Shown: in pieces, positions 1 to 9,885 of the stretch
How the letters are laid out: each line of letters starts with the position of its first letter
Position numbering within the stretch: position 1 is the first letter of the stretch
DNA from: an uncultured Chlorobiaceae bacterium
GTDB taxonomy: Bacteria; Bacteroidota; Chlorobiia; Chlorobiales; Chlorobiaceae
Assembly: GCA_903928225.1 (NCBI GenBank)
Contig: CAIYPU010000107.1
Span: 1-58,367 of the forward strand
Length of the DNA stretch: 58,367 nt
Reading direction: 5' to 3'
Translations under genes and position numbers: made by a program
The notes under the pieces: generated by a model
What the model saw: the letters and a program-made list of their open reading frames with translations, nothing else
Told to the model about the DNA's origin: nothing
The model's database searches: none

Positions 1-438
1 CAGGTAGCGCCTTGCCGAACAGGAAAATTCTATTTTGTTCCGGTAATGGACAGGATCGCCGGCAGACACCGCATCGGATACGGGGGGATCTGAAAAATTC
101 CCCAGGTGGACGAGCGCATCGCTGACCTTCCTCTGCTTGTAGCGGAGCTGTGCCTCGTAACTCACGTGCATGAGCTTGCAGCCACCGCAGACGCCGAAGT
201 AGCCGCATGGCGGCTCGGTCCTGTCTCCGGACGGTTCGATGACGGCCAGCGACTCGGCTTCGATATAGCGCTGCCTGACCTTGCGCACCCGTGCCGAAAC
301 CGTGTCCCCGATGGCGAGCATGCCGGAAACCATGACACCCATGCCGTTATCCAGCCGCCCGAAGCACTGCTCCTTTTCGGCAAAATCCGTTATTTCAAGT
401 TCTATTATATCCCCTTTCCGTATGGTGCCTGTACCCAT
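1..438 (-). CDS. rlmD: 23S rRNA (uracil-5)-methyltransferase, RlmD/RumA family, N-terminal part
   Basis: This gene runs off the left edge, so only the first 146 codons are present. The N-terminal ~60 residues read as a TRAM RNA-binding domain. They are followed by a CGYFGVCGGCK motif, the cysteine cluster that holds a [4Fe-4S] centre in RumA/RlmD-type methyltransferases. The SAM-binding catalytic domain would lie beyond the window. The ATG at 438 is 7 bp after the stop of the ROK gene, so the two are probably co-transcribed; no strong ribosome binding site is visible. The family methylates uracil C5 in 23S rRNA, or in tRNA for some members. Assignment to RlmD rather than a related RlmC/TrmA-type enzyme is not certain without the catalytic part. 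Confidence 0.8.
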   Translation of the reverse strand, partial: MGTGTIRKGDIIELEITDFAEKEQCFGRLDNGMGVMVSGMLAIGDTVSARVRKVRQRYIEAESLAVIEPSGDRTEPPCGYFGVCGGCKLMHVSYEAQLRYKQRKVSDALVHLGNFSDPPVSDAVSAGDPVHYRNKIEFSCSARRYL

Positions 439-445
439 ATGCGTA

Positions 446-1375
446 TCAATGATTTTGTAAAAGCAATGCCGCGCCGTATACCCCGGCGCTGTCTCCAAGC
501 TGCGGCTTCAGCAGCGGAATCCTCAGTTCGCTGTTGAACAGGTGTTTTTCAATTTCTTGCCGGGCTTCCGGAGAATAGAGCTGATCGATGTTTCCCACGC
601 CTCCGCCGAGAATGCAGAGGTCCGGATCGAGAATGTTGATGACCGTAGCAAGCGCCTTGCCGAAATATGCGATCAGCCGTTCGATCGTCGCGTGAGCTGC
701 GCTATCCGTGGCGGCATCCGAAGCTATCTCCCTCAACGGTTTCACCCGGCCGCAAAGACTGATGTAATAGCGTTCAAGCGCCGGACCGGAAATGACCGTT
801 TCAACGCAACCATTCCTGCCGCAATAACAAGGTTCGCCTCCCGGAACAAGCTCGTTGTGCCCCCACTCCCCAGCGATACCGTGGGCCCCCCGCCGGACGC
901 AGCCATGCGAAACGATACCTGCCCCGACCCCGGTACCGAGGATGACGCCTAATGCCGTTTTCGACGGGTCCTGCATAAGGAGGCCGCCGGCACCCATGAG
1001 GGATTCGGCAAGAGCGAAACAGTTCGCGTCGTTTTCCATGAGGACACCCATGCCGAGCGTCTGCTCAAGATCGGTTTTCAGGTTCCTGCCGTTCAGCGAA
1101 ACGGTATTGGAATTTTTCATGGCCCGCGAGTACCCATCATAACGGCCAGGGGTGCCGATGCCCACTCGGTCGGGCAGGGGAAAGCCGGTTTCATCCGAAA
1201 CCATGGCAAGAAGTTCCCTGATCCGAAGGAGGATATGAGCGTACCCCTTCCCCGCCAGAGTTTCTATCCTGCGCCTCGCAAGCGTACGCATCGTGCTGTC
1301 GATGACGACCGCTTCGATTTTGGTGCCGCCGAGATCGATGCCCCAGGAGCGGTCAGCCATAGGGTCCCGGTTCAT
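446..1375 (-). CDS. ROK-family sugar kinase (glucokinase-like)
   Basis: A cytoplasmic sugar kinase of about 309 residues. The N-terminus has the phosphate-binding GIDLGGTK motif. The middle has the ROK zinc signature CYCGRNGCVE, and the C-terminus has an ILGGGV nucleotide-binding segment. ROK proteins phosphorylate glucose or N-acetylated hexoses at the expense of ATP; the substrate cannot be read from sequence. The reading frame is open further upstream, but an ATG at 1375 preceded by AAAGG fits the family start better. It overlaps the 3' end of the PAP2 gene by 23 bp. There is no DNA-binding domain, so it is a kinase and not a NagC-type repressor. Confidence 0.85.
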   Translation of the reverse strand: MNRDPMADRSWGIDLGGTKIEAVVIDSTMRTLARRRIETLAGKGYAHILLRIRELLAMVSDETGFPLPDRVGIGTPGRYDGYSRAMKNSNTVSLNGRNLKTDLEQTLGMGVLMENDANCFALAESLMGAGGLLMQDPSKTALGVILGTGVGAGIVSHGCVRRGAHGIAGEWGHNELVPGGEPCYCGRNGCVETVISGPALERYYISLCGRVKPLREIASDAATDSAAHATIERLIAYFGKALATVINILDPDLCILGGGVGNIDQLYSPEARQEIEKHLFNSELRIPLLKPQLGDSAGVYGAALLLQNH

Positions 1376-1955
1376 TTCGCAGGATACCTTTCTGGACAAG
1401 GTTCTTGAGCACCCAGGAAAAGGTCCCGTAAAGGATAAGAGAACTGCAGATGCCGATAGCCAAACCAGCAAGAATGTCACCGGGATAGTGAACCCCGACG
1501 TAAACCCTCGAGTAGGCTACCAGGAAAGCGAGAAGAGCCATCAGCCAGGCAAAGAGCCTTTCAACGAGAGGCCCATGGTGAAAAAAAATCCAGGTCATGG
1601 CGGCGGCGGCGGCGGAATTTGCCGCATGTGAAGATGCGAAGGAAAAGCTCCTGACCTGTACGACGAGCAGCCTGACGTGCTCGAGTGCGAAACAGGGTCG
1701 AACCCTCTGGACAAGGGGTTTCAGGATTCCAGATGCGGTATAGTCGGCTATGCCTATGGCAGCGAAGGTGAGCAGGAGAACCGGAAGGGCATGTTTCCCC
1801 TTCCGGATAATGATAAAGACGATGGCCAACAGGAAGATATGGTTCGAAAGGCTGCCTTTTGTAAGGAAAACCATCAGGTCGTCTGCCACCGGATGGACCA
1901 TACGGAGGTTGATGAGTTGGAACAGCCAGGCATCCGCCCGTTCGATTGGGGACAT
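1353..1955 (-). CDS. PAP2-family membrane phosphatase
   Basis: An integral membrane protein of 200 residues with about five hydrophobic segments and the three type-2 phosphatidic acid phosphatase motifs. These are K-x6-RP (KPLVQRVRP), the SSHA version of the PSGH motif, and SRVYVGVHYPGD (SR-x5-H-x3-D). Such enzymes remove phosphate from lipid phosphates or undecaprenyl pyrophosphate on the outer face of the membrane. The gene lies 9 bp after yidC in the leftward rpmH-to-rlmD cluster. A role in recycling the peptidoglycan lipid carrier is possible but inferred only from the family. Confidence 0.85.
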   Translation of the reverse strand: MSPIERADAWLFQLINLRMVHPVADDLMVFLTKGSLSNHIFLLAIVFIIIRKGKHALPVLLLTFAAIGIADYTASGILKPLVQRVRPCFALEHVRLLVVQVRSFSFASSHAANSAAAAAMTWIFFHHGPLVERLFAWLMALLAFLVAYSRVYVGVHYPGDILAGLAIGICSSLILYGTFSWVLKNLVQKGILRNEPGPYG

Positions 1956-1964
1956 ACGATATCC

Positions 1965-3716
1965 TTACTTTTTTGGGCCCCCTTTTTTCTTCTGGCCGGA
2001 TTTTCCAGCTGCAGCCGGGCTTGGGCTGATTTTCGGCACGTCAGCGGCCGTGGTGGTTTTATTGATCCAGAACTGCTGGGCAACGCTGAAAATGTTGAAC
2101 ATCAGATAGTAGAGACCGAGACCCGCCGGCATGTTGTTGAAGAACAGCAGCATCATGGCCGGAAACATATACATCATGACCTTCATCTGGTCGTTGGTCT
2201 GGGTGGTAGGGGTGATTTTCTGCTGGATGAAAACCGTCACCGCCATAAGGATCGGAAAAACCGCGATATGGTCACCGTACATGGGGATGGAAAAACCGAA
2301 ATCAAGTATGGAATCGGGAACAGAAAGGTCCCTGGCCCAGAGAAAACCGTGCTGACGGAGCTGGATCGAAGAGCGGAAAACATAGAACATCGCGAACAAA
2401 AGCGGCATCTGCAAAAGCACCGGAAGGCATCCTCCGAGAGGGTTGACGCCGGCTTCCTTGTAAATCCTTGCAAGTTCGCTCTGCATTTTTTCAGGATTGT
2501 CCTTGTATTTGTCCTGAAGCTCCTTGAGCATCGGCTGGAGGGCGGTCATCTTTTTCATCGACTTGGTCGAAGCCATGGTGAGCGGATAGGTGACCAGCTT
2601 GATCAGGAAAGCGAAAATGATGATGATGATGCCATAATTGCTGATAAACGTGTTCATCCAGTTGAAAACCGGCAGGATGATGAATTCGGCAAATGGCCTT
2701 GTCAACCAGTCCCAGCCGAAGTCGAGGAGTTTTTCCAGACCGGCTTTCTGGGATTTCATGATGTTATAGTCGAGGGGCCCCAGATAGATGCCGTAATGGT
2801 TGTCAACCAGACTGCCGGTTGAAGGAACGCCCATTTTCAGGGCTACGAGATAATTTTCAAAATGATTTCCCGGCGACTTTCTGCCTTCAATGTAAATCCC
2901 AGTCGACCTTTCCCTCGGGATAAGTGCAGAAACGAAATACTTGTCCCGGACAGCGACCCATTTTGCTTCACCGGATTGCTCTTCTTTGTAGAACTGATTC
3001 TCTTTCGATGCATCGAGCTTGACCAGGCTTCCGCCGAGGTAAGCGCTTGCAAGAGTGTTGGTAGCCTCTTCCTCCCTGTTTTTTTCTGTGTATACAAGTC
3101 CGCCGTCCCACTGAAGCTGGTATTCGCTGCCGGCAAGTTCGCCTGACAGGCCGGTCATCTTCACGTCATAATCGACCTTGTAGCTCTGTCCGCTGAACAG
3201 ATAGGTAATATCGAGCGCCTGTCCGGGAGCGACATCGAGATGGTAGCTGACCGCATAGGTCTGATTGCCGGTAATGGAACGGAGCGTATCGGCGGTGACA
3301 GAAGTGAAGTACAGATCCCGGGTATCTATTTTCTTGCCTTCCTTCGTCTGGAAAAGCAGCGATATGGCCCCCTTTCCGGTGTTGCTCACCAGATTGAACG
3401 GTTTGAGGTTGCCGTCGAGGTGTTTTTTAAGCACAAGAGATTTGAGCGTTGCACCTTTAGAAGAGAGCGTTGCCCGGAAAAGGTCGTTCTCTATGGTTGT
3501 CATGCGTTCGGTACCTGAAGCTGAAGATGCGAAAACACCGAAATTCGCGGTCGGCGGCGGTGGTGAAACGGGATTCTGGGCAGATGCCGCTGCAGTCTGG
3601 CCGGTTGTAGCGGCCTGTGGGGGCTGCTGTGTTTTTTTTGCCGGGGACATGAACTGAAGCCATACGATCATGATAATGGCAATAAGTGCAAGGCCTGTCA
3701 CCGAATTTTTATCCAT
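1965..3716 (-). CDS. yidC: Membrane protein insertase YidC
   Basis: YidC inserts and folds inner-membrane proteins, alone or with SecYEG. The 583-residue protein starts with one membrane segment (about residues 5-25). A Pro/Ala/Gln-rich linker and a large periplasmic beta-domain (to about residue 320) follow. The conserved hydrophobic core with about five membrane segments comes next, and the tail is Lys/Gly-rich. The long periplasmic domain is the Gram-negative form. Its ATG overlaps the yidD stop by 8 bp. The order rpmH-rnpA-yidD-yidC is the classical arrangement beside the origin. In a phototroph it may also help insert photosynthetic membrane proteins, which is inference. Confidence 0.97.
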   Translation of the reverse strand: MDKNSVTGLALIAIIMIVWLQFMSPAKKTQQPPQAATTGQTAAASAQNPVSPPPPTANFGVFASSASGTERMTTIENDLFRATLSSKGATLKSLVLKKHLDGNLKPFNLVSNTGKGAISLLFQTKEGKKIDTRDLYFTSVTADTLRSITGNQTYAVSYHLDVAPGQALDITYLFSGQSYKVDYDVKMTGLSGELAGSEYQLQWDGGLVYTEKNREEEATNTLASAYLGGSLVKLDASKENQFYKEEQSGEAKWVAVRDKYFVSALIPRERSTGIYIEGRKSPGNHFENYLVALKMGVPSTGSLVDNHYGIYLGPLDYNIMKSQKAGLEKLLDFGWDWLTRPFAEFIILPVFNWMNTFISNYGIIIIIFAFLIKLVTYPLTMASTKSMKKMTALQPMLKELQDKYKDNPEKMQSELARIYKEAGVNPLGGCLPVLLQMPLLFAMFYVFRSSIQLRQHGFLWARDLSVPDSILDFGFSIPMYGDHIAVFPILMAVTVFIQQKITPTTQTNDQMKVMMYMFPAMMLLFFNNMPAGLGLYYLMFNIFSVAQQFWINKTTTAADVPKISPSPAAAGKSGQKKKGGPKK

Positions 3717-3987
3717 TACAACTCTCTTTGTTTGTTTTGCTGTAAATCTGTTGTTTGCCCGGGGGAACGGGATCGTACCCCCCTTTTGAAAATGGATTGC
3801 AGCGTAGAACCCTCCAAACCGTCAGAAACGATGCATAGAAAAGATTATGCACCTGGAACGCTTCAAGGGCATAACTTGAACAGGTAGGGTAATACTTGCA
3901 GGAAGGACCGAACAGAGGAGAGAGGAACGCCCGGTAAAACTTTATCAGCGCTATCGGAAGCTGGTTGAAAACATGACCTCTGCTCAT
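3709..3987 (-). CDS. yidD: Membrane protein insertion efficiency factor YidD
   Basis: A small protein of 92 residues with the characteristic YidD core: [24 protein letters not shown] near the N-terminus (cysteines in [11 protein letters not shown]), then [17 protein letters not shown]. YidD is a membrane-associated helper of YidC-dependent insertion. The length is normal for the family. The start codon is 66 bp downstream of rnpA and the end overlaps yidC, which suggests translational coupling with yidC. Confidence 0.95.
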   Translation of the reverse strand: MSRGHVFNQLPIALIKFYRAFLSPLFGPSCKYYPTCSSYALEAFQVHNLFYASFLTVWRVLRCNPFSKGGYDPVPPGKQQIYSKTNKESCNG

Positions 3988-4053
3988 CGTTCTGTAATGT
4001 TGCCCGGTTAGGACCGGTTTTTTTCATCAGTCATTTCCGGCATCTTCGGGTCC

Positions 4054-4455
4054 TCAACACTGCCCGGGATGCCTCATCAGCGATCTCATCTCATTTCTGA
4101 ATTCATCGAGGCCCGGGACTGCTGTTTTCCTCCCGGTATAGACAAAAGCCATGCTGACAGGATTTTCCGGACCCCCGGAAGAACTCGTGAAAAAAGGCTT
4201 TTCAAGCCGGTATGCTTCCCTCATCAATCTTTTAATACGGTTGCGCACCGCTGCGGAAGGAACATTACGCTTGCTGACAGCGAACAGGACAGTACTGTTT
4301 CCCCTGAAAAAGGAGGTTTCAGGCATAAGATGCGTGTAAACGATGGTCAGGAAAACACCCCTGACACTTTTCCCTGCTTTGAAAAGGCGCGCGGTCAGGC
4401 TTCTGGCACGCAGGATTTCATACTTGCGCAGGGAATGGACGTGTACCTTGTTCAA
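4054..4455 (-). CDS. rnpA: Ribonuclease P protein component
   Basis: The protein cofactor of RNase P, which matures the 5' ends of tRNAs together with the catalytic RNA. The 133-residue basic protein carries the family signature around residues 60-80 (AVSKRNVPSAAVRNRIKRLMREAYR), matching the conserved K-x-A-R-N-x-x-K-R-x-x-R-E region. It lies 52 bp downstream of rpmH, an almost universal pairing, so one transcript probably carries both. The protein is slightly longer than the ~120 residues common elsewhere because of a C-terminal extension. Confidence 0.95.
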   Translation of the reverse strand: MNKVHVHSLRKYEILRARSLTARLFKAGKSVRGVFLTIVYTHLMPETSFFRGNSTVLFAVSKRNVPSAAVRNRIKRLMREAYRLEKPFFTSSSGGPENPVSMAFVYTGRKTAVPGLDEFRNEMRSLMRHPGQC

Positions 4456-4507
4456 TGCCTGAAAACATCAAGGGTTTCAGCAAACCGGAAAAACCGGTAT
4501 CGGCCGG

Positions 4508-4669
4508 TTAACGGCTTGCAGTGCCCATCGCGCTGCTGACACTCAGCGAGTGGCGACCTTTGGCACGCCTCGAAGCAAGGACCTTCCTGCCATTCTTTGT
4601 GGCCATCCTCTGCCTGAAGCCGTGCTTGTTCCTTCTTTTTCTATTCCTTGGCTGATAGGTTCTTTTCAT
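4508..4669 (-). CDS. rpmH: 50S ribosomal protein L34
   Basis: A 53-residue very basic protein beginning [19 protein letters not shown], the invariant L34 start, followed by [19 protein letters not shown]. The C-terminus ([14 protein letters not shown]) is a few residues longer than the 44-46 residues of many L34 proteins. It heads the leftward rnpA-yidD-yidC cluster and faces dnaA across the putative origin. I read it by translating the minus strand directly, from the ATG at 4669 to a TAA at 4508. Confidence 0.96.
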   Translation of the reverse strand: MKRTYQPRNRKRRNKHGFRQRMATKNGRKVLASRRAKGRHSLSVSSAMGTASR

Positions 4670-4689
4670 TGGTATGTGCTCCGCACCGT

Positions 4690-5106
4690 TTTTAAGTAAT
4701 CAAAATTTCAGGGCATGCAATTTAGCATAATGAACGTTTATTAACAAACAAAACATGCATCCAACTCAAAAGGCTTTTCACCTTTTCCACATATCCGGCA
4801 TAACAGGAATGGGATGTGGATAAAATGTTGATAAAAAAATTTCACAACCCGGATCACCATGCCAAACGGGACGACAGAGAAATGCACACATGTGGATTAC
4901 TTTTCAGGTTACCCCGGCTAAATAAAATAAAATAAACAAGATACCATGTGGAAAACGTTTTCTCTGAATCGATCGGGCCAGGACTTAAAAACGAGAAACG
5001 AAATTGTTTTTTATCCACTTAAAACTGTAACTTGTGAACAGTAAATGTTGATGGTGTTTCGAGCTCTGCCCCATTTCTCTCAAATTCCCATTTTTTTCAG
5101 AACCCT
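4690..5106. other. Probable replication origin, rpmH-dnaA side
   Basis: This 437-bp gap between divergent rpmH and dnaA holds several DnaA-box-like 9-mers. They are TTTTCCACA (4783-4791), TGTGGATAA (4815-4823, a perfect consensus on the minus strand), TGTTGATAA (4826-4834), TGTGGATTA (4891-4899), TGTGGAAAA (4947-4955) and TTATCCACT (5011-5019). One more, TAATCCACA, lies at 5139-5147 just inside dnaA. An AT-only stretch sits at about 4919-4936 between the boxes and could be an unwinding element. The boxes may also serve autoregulation of dnaA. The exact site of initiation cannot be settled from sequence alone. Confidence 0.75.
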
Positions 5107-6585
5107 ATGTCTGAAGTTACGTCAACGTTTTTACCGGATAATCCACAGGTATCGAACCATATACAGCTTTCTATGGAACGCCAGATCTGGGACGCCTGCC
5201 TCAATGACATCCGGGATAAAATAAACCCGCTCGCCTTCAAGACCTGGTTTTTGCCTATAAAACCTGTCGGCTTTTCGGGAAACGAACTGACCATCGAGGT
5301 CCCGAGCCAGTTTTTTTACGAATGGATCGAGGAAAACTACTCCTCATTCCTCAAAAAGGCACTCACCTGCGTTATCGGCGAAGAAGCCAGGCTGATGTAC
5401 TCCATTGTCATGGATAAATCGCAGGGACTGCCTGTAACCATAGAACTGCCGCACCAGAACGTCATCAATGACGATTTCGCTGCGGATCGCCGCAGCCGGG
5501 AAAACGCTTCACCGAAGATATCCGCTGCATTCGAGCGCAATCTCGCGCGTTTCGAAACGCAGTTGAACCAGAAATACATGTTCGACAACCTTATTCGGGG
5601 AGACTGCAACTCGCTTGCATTTGCAGCATCGAAATCGGTTGCCCAGAACCCCGGCCAGAACGCTTTCAACCCGCTTGTGATCTATGGCGGTGTCGGTCTC
5701 GGAAAAACCCACATGATCCAGGCCATCGGCAACACGGTGAGGGAAAACAAGATTACCGACCGCGTACTGTACGTTTCGAGCGAAAAATTCGCTATCGACT
5801 TCGTCAATGCCATACAGAACGGAAAAATCCAGGAATTTTCGGCTTTCTACCGTTCGATAGACGTCCTGATCATCGACGACATCCAGTTCTTTTCCGGCAA
5901 GGAGAAGACACAGGAAGAGATTTTCCACATTTTCAACACCCTTCACCAGTCCAACAAACAGATCATCCTTTCCGCAGACAGGCCGATCAAGGAAATCAAG
6001 GGTATCGAAGACCGTCTCATTTCGCGCTTCAACTGGGGCCTTTCCGCGGATATACAGCCACCCGACTACGAGACCCGCAAGGCAATCATTCTCAGCAAGC
6101 TTCACCAGAGCGGTGTGAATCTCGATGAAGCGGTCATCGAGTTCATAGCGAACAATGTCACCGACAACGTTCGTGAACTTGAAGGGTGCATCGTCAAACT
6201 GCTGGCCGCTCAGTCTCTCGACAACAGGGATATCGATCTTCAGTTCACAAAATCTACACTGAAGGATATCATCAGGCATACGGCGAAACGACTCACGCTC
6301 GATACCATCGAAAAAGCCGTCTGCTCATATTTCTCGATCACTCCGAACGATCTCAAGGGTAAATCGAAGAAAAAGGAGATCGCGATGGGAAGACAGATCG
6401 CAATGTACCTTTCGAAGATGATGACCGATTCCTCACTGAAAACCATTGGCCTTCATTTCGGGGGCAGGGACCACTCTACGGTCATCCATGCGGTCAATAC
6501 CATCGGCAAAAGGAATGACTCGATTACCGAAGAGAGGAAAAAACTCGAGGAAATAAAGAAAAGAATTGAGATTCTTTCCATGTAG
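5107..6585 (+). CDS. dnaA: Chromosomal replication initiator protein DnaA
   Basis: DnaA binds 9-bp boxes at oriC and melts the origin. The protein has 492 residues in the usual four-domain order. The N-terminal domain I holds the W-x-x-C and FKTWF segments, and a short linker follows. The AAA+ domain has Walker [11 protein letters not shown] (about residue 195) and Walker [11 protein letters not shown]. The C-terminal helix-turn-helix domain contains the signature [12 protein letters not shown], which contacts the DnaA box. Gene order (rpmH divergent, dnaN and recF downstream) is classical. The upstream region carries box-like sites that may repress the gene. Confidence 0.99.
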   Translation: MSEVTSTFLPDNPQVSNHIQLSMERQIWDACLNDIRDKINPLAFKTWFLPIKPVGFSGNELTIEVPSQFFYEWIEENYSSFLKKALTCVIGEEARLMYSIVMDKSQGLPVTIELPHQNVINDDFAADRRSRENASPKISAAFERNLARFETQLNQKYMFDNLIRGDCNSLAFAASKSVAQNPGQNAFNPLVIYGGVGLGKTHMIQAIGNTVRENKITDRVLYVSSEKFAIDFVNAIQNGKIQEFSAFYRSIDVLIIDDIQFFSGKEKTQEEIFHIFNTLHQSNKQIILSADRPIKEIKGIEDRLISRFNWGLSADIQPPDYETRKAIILSKLHQSGVNLDEAVIEFIANNVTDNVRELEGCIVKLLAAQSLDNRDIDLQFTKSTLKDIIRHTAKRLTLDTIEKAVCSYFSITPNDLKGKSKKKEIAMGRQIAMYLSKMMTDSSLKTIGLHFGGRDHSTVIHAVNTIGKRNDSITEERKKLEEIKKRIEILSM

Positions 6586-6868
6586 CTTCACCATGTGAAC
6601 AAGCTGTGGGAAACCTGTTGAGCGCATCTTGATAAACAGGGTACCTGTCAACAATGGAGCTGGTGACGGTAAAACTGCCAACAAACGACAAACATGATGA
6701 ACAGAGCGGCATGGTCGGTTATCAACAATCAAACAATGATGAAATTTTTTTTAAATAATAAAAAATAAATAAGTTAGAGGATCAGTTCCGTTAGTAGTCC
6801 AGATATCAACAGACACAACAACATCAACAAATCTTTTTTTAAAAAATAAATAGTTAATAGTGGAGCAG
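6586..6868. other. dnaA-dnaN gap with AT-rich tract and DnaA-box-like sites
   Basis: The 283-bp gap holds TTATCAACA (6719-6727) and looser relatives such as TGTGGGAAA near 6605. Next to them is a long A/T tract at about 6741-6776 and a second one at about 6833-6855. In many bacteria oriC is bipartite, with box clusters on both sides of dnaA, and the unwinding element is often in the dnaA-dnaN gap. This pattern suits that, but it is an inference from base composition. The dnaN promoter must also be here or upstream. Confidence 0.5.
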
Positions 6869-7993
6869 ATGAAAATCATTTCCTCAATACGGCAACTGCA
6901 GGAAGCTGTCAGCAAAGTTGCTCAGGCCATCCCTTCAAAAAGCATCGATCCGAGGTTCGAAAACATCCATCTGACCCTTGAAAAAGGGGGTATGACCATT
7001 TTCGCTACAGACGGCGAGTTATCCATTACTGCCAGGATCGAAGTCGAAACAGCTGATAACGGTAACATCGGTATCAAGGCAAGGACACTGCAGGATTTTC
7101 TCAGGAGCATGTACGACACCTCGGTCACCTTCACCATTGACAGACAGGAAATCAGTGACCAGGGTATTGTGCAGATAACAACGGACAAGGGCAGGTACAG
7201 GATGCCCTGTCAGTTCGAGAGCAAACCGGAAAAACAGGACAAGGTTTATGATATTTCGCTTGAGCTCGCTACTCCGGACATACTCGATATAGTCCAGAAA
7301 ACAATTTTCGCGTGCAGCGTTGATGGCATGAGGCCTGCAATGATGGGAGTTCTTTTCGAACTTGAAGGAAGCGTTATTACCGCAGTCTCAACGGATGGTC
7401 ACAGGCTTGTCAGGTGCAGGAAGGATTCATCGCTCGATCTCAAGGAAAAACAGAAAATAGTGGTTCCGGCAAGGGTGCTCTCCATACTTCAGAAACTTGC
7501 GCAGAACGACTCGGTTGCCATGTCCATAGATGAAGACAGGCATTTTGTGAGGTTCACCAGCGGGAACATCATCCTCGACGCTGCACTGATCGTCGAACCA
7601 TATCCGAATTACGAAGCGGTCATTCCGGTGGAGCATGACAAACACCTGACCATTGACCGTTCACTCATCTATGATTCCGTCAGAAGGGTTGCAAGATTTT
7701 CAAGCATAGGTGACGTGAAAATAGAGATCAGCGGAGAACTCCTGAAAATTACTGCGGAAAATACCAACGAAGGCGAATCGGCTCATGAGGAGCTATCATG
7801 CGCCTATCAGGGGGAACCTCTCACCATCGGATTCAATTCCCGGTTTATAGAAGCTGCGCTGGCGCATATCGACGAAAAAGAGATACGTATCGAACTGAAA
7901 AGCCCGACAACTGCGGTCATCTTCAAACCAGAAAGCGGGGAGTCAGCGGACAAGCTCATCATCCTGGTCATGCCGGTAAGGATAAACAATTGA
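6869..7993 (+). CDS. dnaN: DNA polymerase III beta subunit (sliding clamp)
   Basis: The processivity clamp that encircles DNA and tethers DNA polymerase III and other partners. The protein has 374 residues, the usual length for a three-domain clamp. It starts [17 protein letters not shown] and ends with the typical VMPVRI motif, which forms part of the hydrophobic partner-binding pocket. A GTG at 6860 is in frame, but the ATG at 6869 has GGAG at a good distance and matches the family start, so I prefer it. recF follows 16 bp downstream. Confidence 0.98.
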   Translation: MKIISSIRQLQEAVSKVAQAIPSKSIDPRFENIHLTLEKGGMTIFATDGELSITARIEVETADNGNIGIKARTLQDFLRSMYDTSVTFTIDRQEISDQGIVQITTDKGRYRMPCQFESKPEKQDKVYDISLELATPDILDIVQKTIFACSVDGMRPAMMGVLFELEGSVITAVSTDGHRLVRCRKDSSLDLKEKQKIVVPARVLSILQKLAQNDSVAMSIDEDRHFVRFTSGNIILDAALIVEPYPNYEAVIPVEHDKHLTIDRSLIYDSVRRVARFSSIGDVKIEISGELLKITAENTNEGESAHEELSCAYQGEPLTIGFNSRFIEAALAHIDEKEIRIELKSPTTAVIFKPESGESADKLIILVMPVRINN

Positions 7994-8009
7994 CGAATGA
8001 GGGAAGTTT

Positions 8010-9125
8010 TTGATACTGCAGCGAATATCGTATGAAAATTTCAGGAACCACAAGTCCCTGACATACGAACCGGAAGAAGGAATCAATCTCATTTACGGTC
8101 CGAACGGCAGCGGTAAAACGTCGATGCTGGAAGGCATACACTACTGTGCGCTGACAAAAGGGTTTGTCAGCGCCGTCGATGGTGATTGTCTCGAATGGTC
8201 TGCAGACTTTTTCACCGTCAAGGGAGAGTTCAGAAGCGATACCGGGAGAGAGCAGCAGGTACAGATTTCCTATACGAAACAGAAGGAAAAGCAACTCATC
8301 GTCAACCAGAGCGAAGTCAAGCCCTTCTCACGTCATGTCGGGAGTATCCCGTGCATTACATTCTCTCCATCGGAGACAGGCATCGTAACGGGAATGCCAT
8401 CGGAAAGAAGGAAATTCATCGACAATGCGATAAGCCAGACAGACAGGAGATATCTTGAAGATCTGCTGGAATACAGAAGGGTTCTTGCACAGCGCAACGC
8501 ATTGCTCATACAGTTGAGCGAGAGAAAAACGAGGAACGATGCGACGCTTTCGGTATGGAGCGAAAAACTTGCGGAAATCGCTGCATCGGTCACGATGAGA
8601 AGGAAAAAGTTTATCGATGATTTTTCGCTACGCATCGGCGACATGTACAGAGAGCTCGATATAAGGGAAGATCCTGGTATCGTTTACCGTTCATCATTAC
8701 CCGGATCATTGGGGAATGAAAAGGAAGAAAGTCTTCGAGGGCGTTTCATTGAAAGATACAGGAGTACCGAGGAAAACGATATCATGAGGGGACAGACCAT
8801 GACAGGTCCTCACCGGGACGATCTCGGCTTTCTGCTTGGAGGCAGAGATGCGAGGCGATATGCTTCACAGGGGCAGATAAGGACGATCCTGATATGCCTG
8901 AAATTGTCACAGCAGAAGTTTTACGGCGAATTGCTCGGTGAAAGCCCGATATCCCTGCTCGACGACATTTTCAGCGAACTTGATACGAGAAGGATACAAA
9001 GAATACTGGAAGTTCTCGGAACATTCGGACAAAGCGTCATCACGTCGACGGAAAACAGGAAAAAGGGCAACATCAAGGCAATATCCATTGAAGAGTTCAA
9101 GGACAAAAAGGAGGAACAGGGTTGA
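8010..9125 (+). CDS. recF: DNA replication and repair protein RecF
   Basis: RecF loads RecA at gaps together with RecO and RecR. The 371-residue protein has Walker A GPNGSGKTSM near residue 30. The ABC-type signature lies in a SQGQIRTI segment, and Walker B reads SLLDDIFSELD near residue 310. No ATG lies in frame near the N-terminus. The start is the TTG at 8010, preceded by GAGGGAAG. The stop overlaps the next gene's TTG start by four bases, so the two are translationally coupled. Confidence 0.96.
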   Translation: MILQRISYENFRNHKSLTYEPEEGINLIYGPNGSGKTSMLEGIHYCALTKGFVSAVDGDCLEWSADFFTVKGEFRSDTGREQQVQISYTKQKEKQLIVNQSEVKPFSRHVGSIPCITFSPSETGIVTGMPSERRKFIDNAISQTDRRYLEDLLEYRRVLAQRNALLIQLSERKTRNDATLSVWSEKLAEIAASVTMRRKKFIDDFSLRIGDMYRELDIREDPGIVYRSSLPGSLGNEKEESLRGRFIERYRSTEENDIMRGQTMTGPHRDDLGFLLGGRDARRYASQGQIRTILICLKLSQQKFYGELLGESPISLLDDIFSELDTRRIQRILEVLGTFGQSVITSTENRKKGNIKAISIEEFKDKKEEQG

Positions 9126-9415
9126 CGAGAACGAAAAGCCCGAAAAGCATGTCCGAAATAGTCGTGGAAATGTGCAGGACACTCGGCATAAAGGATGCAT
9201 ATGAACAGTACAAAGCTATTCGGATATGGGACAGTGTCGTAGGTGAAGCGATATCGGCAGTTACCTCGGTCGAGAGGTTTTCCGGTGGCGAACTTCATAT
9301 CAGGGTAAGGAACCCGGCATGGAGAATGGAGCTCAACTACAGGAAAAAAGAGATTATCCGCCGCCTGAATGAATCGCTTGAAAAAGCAATGGTCCAGGAG
9401 ATAGTTTTTAAATAG
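9122..9415 (+). CDS. DUF721 (DciA-like) protein
   Basis: A 97-residue protein of the DUF721 family, whose members include DciA, the ancestral loader of the DnaB helicase. Family features are the W-x-x-(I/V)-VG-x-x-(I/L)-(A/S) segment (IWDSVVGEAISAVTSVERF) and the basic ELHIRVRNPAWRMEL core. It starts with TTG at 9122, overlapping recF by four bases and preceded by AGGAGG. Its place at the end of dnaA-dnaN-recF supports a role in replication. I infer helicase loading only by family resemblance. Confidence 0.8.
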   Translation: MTRTKSPKSMSEIVVEMCRTLGIKDAYEQYKAIRIWDSVVGEAISAVTSVERFSGGELHIRVRNPAWRMELNYRKKEIIRRLNESLEKAMVQEIVFK

Positions 9416-9885
9416 ACAATGCCGTTCTCAAGGAGGAATGGGCTACACATATTCGTGTTTTCAACTATAGAAATGCAGTACGTTCCGTTGTTTTCACCGT
9501 CAGAAAATAAGGCTCGATCGTAATATCATAACCGAATAAGCAATTGTTCCGGCAATAACAAACCGAAAAGAAATTCATGTAATGGCGCTGTCATTCAGAA
9601 ATCAAGCTTAACGGAACGAAGCAATCATTTACTACTGCTCCAGCGAAAAAAGGCAACAGCTTTCTTTTAAGCAAAATCTTTATTCTTGTCATTCTGAGCG
9701 GAGCGAAGAATCCATAAGATTTTTTTTTATAAGGATATGGATTCTCCACTCCGCTACGCTTCATTCAGAGTGACAGACCTTCCTTCAGAATGTATTTGAC
9801 ATCGAAAGTTAGCAGAGTAATAATAAATAAGTTATGGATTCTTCGATTTGCTCTGTTTTGGAGCTCTTCATTTTCTGTTGAATGA
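9416..9885. other. Intergenic region with repeats, no gene seen
   Basis: A 470-bp AT-rich gap between the convergent DUF721 and flavodiiron genes. I see no convincing coding frame. It holds a dispersed inverted repeat, listed separately, and a decayed relative of it at about 9834-9890 (ATGGATTCTTCG then degenerate). No obvious terminator was found next to either gene; the repeat hairpin could act as one. Confidence 0.6.
9687..9776. repeat. Dispersed hairpin repeat of the GTCATTCTGA type
   Basis: The left arm starts TTGTCATTCTGAGCGGAGCG and continues into GAAGAATCCATA. After a T-rich loop the right arm comes back as TATGGATTCTCC and on to TCAGAGTGACAG. The arms are imperfect inverted repeats of about 30-40 bp. 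Relatives occur at 31437-31505 and 41104-41365. Repeats with this consensus are scattered in many bacterial genomes; their function is not established. Confidence 0.7.

Noticed and set aside
446-1480. Longer N-terminus for the ROK kinase starting at 1480
   Set aside because: The extra 35 residues lie inside the PAP2 gene and do not match the family; the ATG at 1375 has a better upstream site.
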